Part shown: piece by piece, positions 61,509 to 64,000 of the stretch
Layout: each line of letters opens with the position of its first letter
Numbering within the stretch: position 1 is the stretch's first letter
Source: Firmicutes bacterium HGW-Firmicutes-14
GTDB lineage: Bacteria; Bacillota; Thermincolia; Thermincolales; UBA2595
Assembly: GCA_002840275.1 (NCBI GenBank)
Contig: PHAB01000006.1
Coordinates: forward strand, 1-64,000
Reading direction: 5' to 3'
Length of the DNA stretch: 64,000 nucleotides
Notes under the pieces: model-generated
Told to the model about the DNA's origin: nothing
What the model saw: the letters and a program-made list of their open reading frames with translations, nothing else
Database searches by the model: none
Program-made: the position numbers and the translations under genes

Positions 61509-63619
61509 TGTTAAACTCCGGAGATTTTCAGTTTTTTGTCTTAAATAACAAGGCATCATGGGAGAAGGGCCTGGCCTGTCATGTTAACCTTGACGATACC
61601 GGCATGACCATCGAAGAAACCAGGGAATATGTAAAGGAAGCCGGTGTGGGAAACGGCCTCTTTCCTGCCGGGCTTAAGCTTAAAGATTTTGCTGTCGGCC
61701 CGTGCCGCCTGATTTACCTGCTCGATACGGCCGGCTGGATTTGGGTCTATGACCCGGTACAGAAGTGGGCTGAGCGGATTGAGTGTATCCGCTGCCTGTT
61801 TCAGGAACCCGGACATATTGCTTACAGCCCGGAAACCCTGTTTGTATCCGATCAGCAGGAGAATAAGATCTACGCCCTGGCCCGGATTAACTGGCAGATC
61901 AGGTGGATTGTCGGGCCTGTTCCGGAAACCGCTGATGAAATCCCGAAAACCGGTTTCACGCCTGTTAGTATTACCGCTGACAGCGCCGGGAATTTATTTA
62001 TTCTTACTCCTTACGAGCCTGCTATTGGCCGGCTGGCTGTTGTAAAGATTGATCAATCTGGGAAAATTGTCCCGGGCTTTGATCTGAAATTTGAGGTGCC
62101 TGCCCCTGTTGATTTATCTCTCATCGGAAAATACGTTTTTGTACAGGTCTCAGGCGGCGGTTCTGTCTGCATATTGGATTCATGGGGTAAGAGGGTGCTA
62201 AAGTATTCTCCAACTGGAAACAAGGTCTGGGAATACAGTGACTGGACAGCGTTCCCGGAAAACCCGGCCGGTTTCGGTGTTGACACGGAAGGGAATCTGT
62301 TTATCGGTGAAGGCGGGACTCTGGGGGGAGGGAGTGACCAGGAGCGGTTTATTCATAAATACAGTCCCTCGGGCGCTTACCTGGGTGCGGTTTCTTTTTA
62401 CCGGGGGCATGTGGAAAAGTTACAGGTAGACAAGGGTGACCGGATTTTTGTCTACAATGGGGAAGAAGGAAACCTCACCGTACTAAAACCTGAGAAATCC
62501 TATTACAGGTCCCAAAAGAGCCTGCTGCCCGCCGGAACCTATTTTTCCAGGGCCTTCGAAAACCCGTTTCCGGAAATCCCCTGGCACAAGGTGTTATTGG
62601 ATGGGGGAATTCCTGATAACACCCAGGTTAAGGTATCATATCTCATTTCTAATGAAAAACAATTTGCCATCAAAGGGGAAATGCATGATCTTGATGATTA
62701 TCTCAGCAGGGCTGCGGAACTTCCGGTTGAAGAGCGGGAAGGAAAGGTTGAAGATTTAAACAGTCTGGCCTGGTCCGCTCCCCTGGTTAACCCGGGGGAT
62801 GCCCTCATCCATGGCCCGGCGGGCCGTTACCTGTGGCTGAGGATTGAACTCACGGGAAGCGAGCGGGATACTCCTCTCTTAAAGAGCATCCGGGTATATT
62901 ATCCCCGTGATTCCTACCTGCGCTACCTGCCGGCTGTTTACCGGGAAGATGAACAGAGCAGGGATTTCCTTGAACGTTTTCTCTCCCTGTTTGAGACATT
63001 TTTTTCCCGGATGGATTTTGAGATCGGCCATATTGAACGTTACCTGGATGCCGAATTTGTGACCGGTGATTTCCTGCGCTGGCTGGGGTCGTGGTTATCA
63101 ATAGCCGTAGATGAAAACTGGACGGATGAAAAGCTGCGGCTGCTGATAAAAAAAGCCCCCGCCCTTTATAAAAAGCGGGGCACCAGGGAAGGGATCCAGG
63201 AGATTATCAGGGTTTATACCGGTGATAAACCGTTTATTATAGAGCATTTTCAGTTAAGGTGCGCCCAGGCTGAAGAGGAATCCCGTGAACTTATGGAAAG
63301 GCTTTACGGGGCGGACCCTTACGAATTTTGCGTGCTGTTGAAACCGTTTCAGGTTAAGACCGGAAATGAACGCCTGACCGTCAGGCGGATTATTGATGGG
63401 GAAAAACCCGCCTATACCCAGGCCAGGGTTGTTCACCTGGAACCGTGGATTTACCTGGATATGCATACCTATCTCGAAGTAAATACTTATCTTTCCAAAC
63501 CCGTTCCGGCCCTTGATTCAGGCGCTGTTATGCCGCGTGACACGGTCTTGGGCGATATTGACGAAGCCGGGCAGGTGGAGAGGCGTTCGAGAATAGGGCT
63601 GGATACAGGTTTGACCTAA
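61508..63619 (+). CDS. Baseplate/tail protein: beta-propeller-like N-terminus fused to gpI-like C-terminus
   Basis: 703 residues. Residues 1-320 contain recurring VYDPVQK, IAYSPETLFVSDQQENKIYAL, PVSITADSAGNLFILTPYEP and GFGVDTEGNLFIGEGGTL patterns of about 45 residues, like an NHL-type propeller. Residues 480-703 are a gpI-like (TIGR02242-type) baseplate domain: YLRYLPAVYREDEQSRDFLERFLSLFETFF, DFLRWLGSWLSIAVDENWTDEKL, YKKRGTREGIQEIIRVYTG. It overlaps the previous gene by one base at TGATG. AGGAGGCAGG is well placed. Confidence 0.85.
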   Translation: MLNSGDFQFFVLNNKASWEKGLACHVNLDDTGMTIEETREYVKEAGVGNGLFPAGLKLKDFAVGPCRLIYLLDTAGWIWVYDPVQKWAERIECIRCLFQEPGHIAYSPETLFVSDQQENKIYALARINWQIRWIVGPVPETADEIPKTGFTPVSITADSAGNLFILTPYEPAIGRLAVVKIDQSGKIVPGFDLKFEVPAPVDLSLIGKYVFVQVSGGGSVCILDSWGKRVLKYSPTGNKVWEYSDWTAFPENPAGFGVDTEGNLFIGEGGTLGGGSDQERFIHKYSPSGAYLGAVSFYRGHVEKLQVDKGDRIFVYNGEEGNLTVLKPEKSYYRSQKSLLPAGTYFSRAFENPFPEIPWHKVLLDGGIPDNTQVKVSYLISNEKQFAIKGEMHDLDDYLSRAAELPVEEREGKVEDLNSLAWSAPLVNPGDALIHGPAGRYLWLRIELTGSERDTPLLKSIRVYYPRDSYLRYLPAVYREDEQSRDFLERFLSLFETFFSRMDFEIGHIERYLDAEFVTGDFLRWLGSWLSIAVDENWTDEKLRLLIKKAPALYKKRGTREGIQEIIRVYTGDKPFIIEHFQLRCAQAEEESRELMERLYGADPYEFCVLLKPFQVKTGNERLTVRRIIDGEKPAYTQARVVHLEPWIYLDMHTYLEVNTYLSKPVPALDSGAVMPRDTVLGDIDEAGQVERRSRIGLDTGLT

Positions 63620-63712
63620 GGATAACAGCTTAGAAATTACAGCTTAAATCACAACTAGCTTAAAACGCAACTGAAAATTGCAGCCTAAAGTATATACAAG
63701 GGAGGTTAATGT

Positions 63713-64000
63713 ATGAAAGAGTGTTCGTTTCACCCCTTTGAGAGGAACAGGTATTTTTACGGAAAACTGCTGACGGTCCGGGATTTTGAAACAGAACAGC
63801 GTTATTTCATGGAAAAGGGGCATACCATCAACCGGCTGATTCACGGGATGGGCGTAGTATGCGGGATGGAGGCAAGTGACCCGCTGATAGAAGACGGCCA
63901 ATTGACGGTGATTTTATCTGAGGGCGCAGCCCTGGATTGCTGTGGCAATGAGATTATCAACAGCAAGAATAACCGTGTTCCGGTAAAAGGCAGTTACCAG
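63713..64000 (+). CDS. Start of a further injection-system gene (partial)
   Basis: 96 codons reach the window edge without a stop: FHPFERNRYFYGKLLTVRDFETEQRYF, HTINRLIHGMGVVCGMEASDPL and LSEGAALDCCGNEII. This FYGKLLTVRDF pattern recurs beside eCIS baseplate genes of several groups. Family role is not known to me; possibly a tail-fibre attachment or sheath cap protein. GGGAGG precedes the ATG. The 93-base gap before it holds repeated AAATTRCAGC-type words and no gene. Confidence 0.7.
   Translation, partial: MKECSFHPFERNRYFYGKLLTVRDFETEQRYFMEKGHTINRLIHGMGVVCGMEASDPLIEDGQLTVILSEGAALDCCGNEIINSKNNRVPVKGSYQ

Noticed and set aside
40517-64000. Prophage
   Set aside because: No capsid, portal, terminase, integrase, lysis or head genes; gene content is sheath/tube/baseplate/ATPase plus DUF4157, as in eCIS.

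Overview
The window reads as chromosomal DNA of an anaerobic, spore-forming, nitrogen-fixing Firmicute, most like the Peptococcaceae/Desulfotomaculum group. The spore-specific SpoVAC/AD/AEb genes show the sporulation. The nif order H-I1-I2-D-K-E-N-B with a long clostridial-type NifD points to an anaerobe. Strong Shine-Dalgarno sequences, many TTG/GTG starts and textbook intrinsic terminators fit a Firmicute. Genus and species cannot be read from the sequence alone, and no tRNA, rRNA or CRISPR array was seen.

Layout. 0-1.2 kb: right end of an IS200/IS605-type element (TnpB tail plus presumed omega-RNA/right-end hairpin) abutting a 5'-truncated hybrid histidine kinase. 1.2-6.6 kb: small membrane proteins, a 200-bp palindromic MITE-like element, and a spore locus (DUF2512, DUF1657, a DUF421+DUF1657 '2Duf' protein, SpoVAC, SpoVAD, SpoVAEb) facing a second DUF421 gene. 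This content resembles the mobile spoVA2mob heat-resistance operon of Bacillus. 6.7-19.1 kb: molybdenum nitrogenase operon nifHI1I2DKENB-modABC-nifV. It is preceded by a leader with two terminator-like hairpins, its NifB is fused to an AnfO-like domain, and its nifV has lost its 3' third. 19.1-24.8 kb: decayed regulators interleaved with intact small operons (2TM/PaaX/MBL-fold hydrolase; LysR and a divergent hotdog thioesterase). 24.8-25.7 kb: a membrane-anchored heavy-metal-binding protein behind a CsoR-like palindrome.

25.7-40 kb is an accessory/defence island, AT-rich in places. It holds a DMP19-like DUF4375 protein, a HEPN-type DUF3644 protein, a restriction-modification system with two methyltransferases and a PD-(D/E)XK-type nuclease, and a HIT / McrB-like AAA+ / DUF2357-PDDEXK operon. 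Further along are an interrupted membrane gene, a DnaA paralogue lacking the DNA-binding domain, a SEC-C/pRiA4b protein split by an in-frame stop, and an AbrB-PIN toxin-antitoxin pair.

40.3-64 kb is a contractile injection system (eCIS/PVC-like) that runs off the right edge. Its order is: AAA+ ATPase, DUF4255 (Pvc16-like) cap protein, a carboxypeptidase-regulatory-like protein, two sheaths, tube protein, tail-assembly-chaperone-like protein with a DUF6760 reading frame lacking a normal start codon, second tube protein, DUF4157 'eCIS core' metallopeptidase-like putative effector, a His-rich 12-residue-repeat protein, LysM/Pvc7-like protein, gpD-like hub, gpV-like spike, PAAR tip, gp25-like wedge, two gpJ-like baseplate proteins, a beta-propeller/gpI-like tail protein, and the start of one more gene. 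The particle genes follow one another with tiny gaps or overlaps, consistent with one transcription unit from a sigma-A-type promoter near 40.3 kb. No capsid, terminase or integrase gene is present, so this is an injection machine rather than a prophage.

The most unusual points are the NifB-AnfO fusion with a truncated nifV, the nif leader, the HIT-McrB-DUF2357 operon, the domain-IV-less DnaA, the ATA-start/-1-frameshift chaperone gene in the eCIS cluster, and the repeat protein of that cluster.
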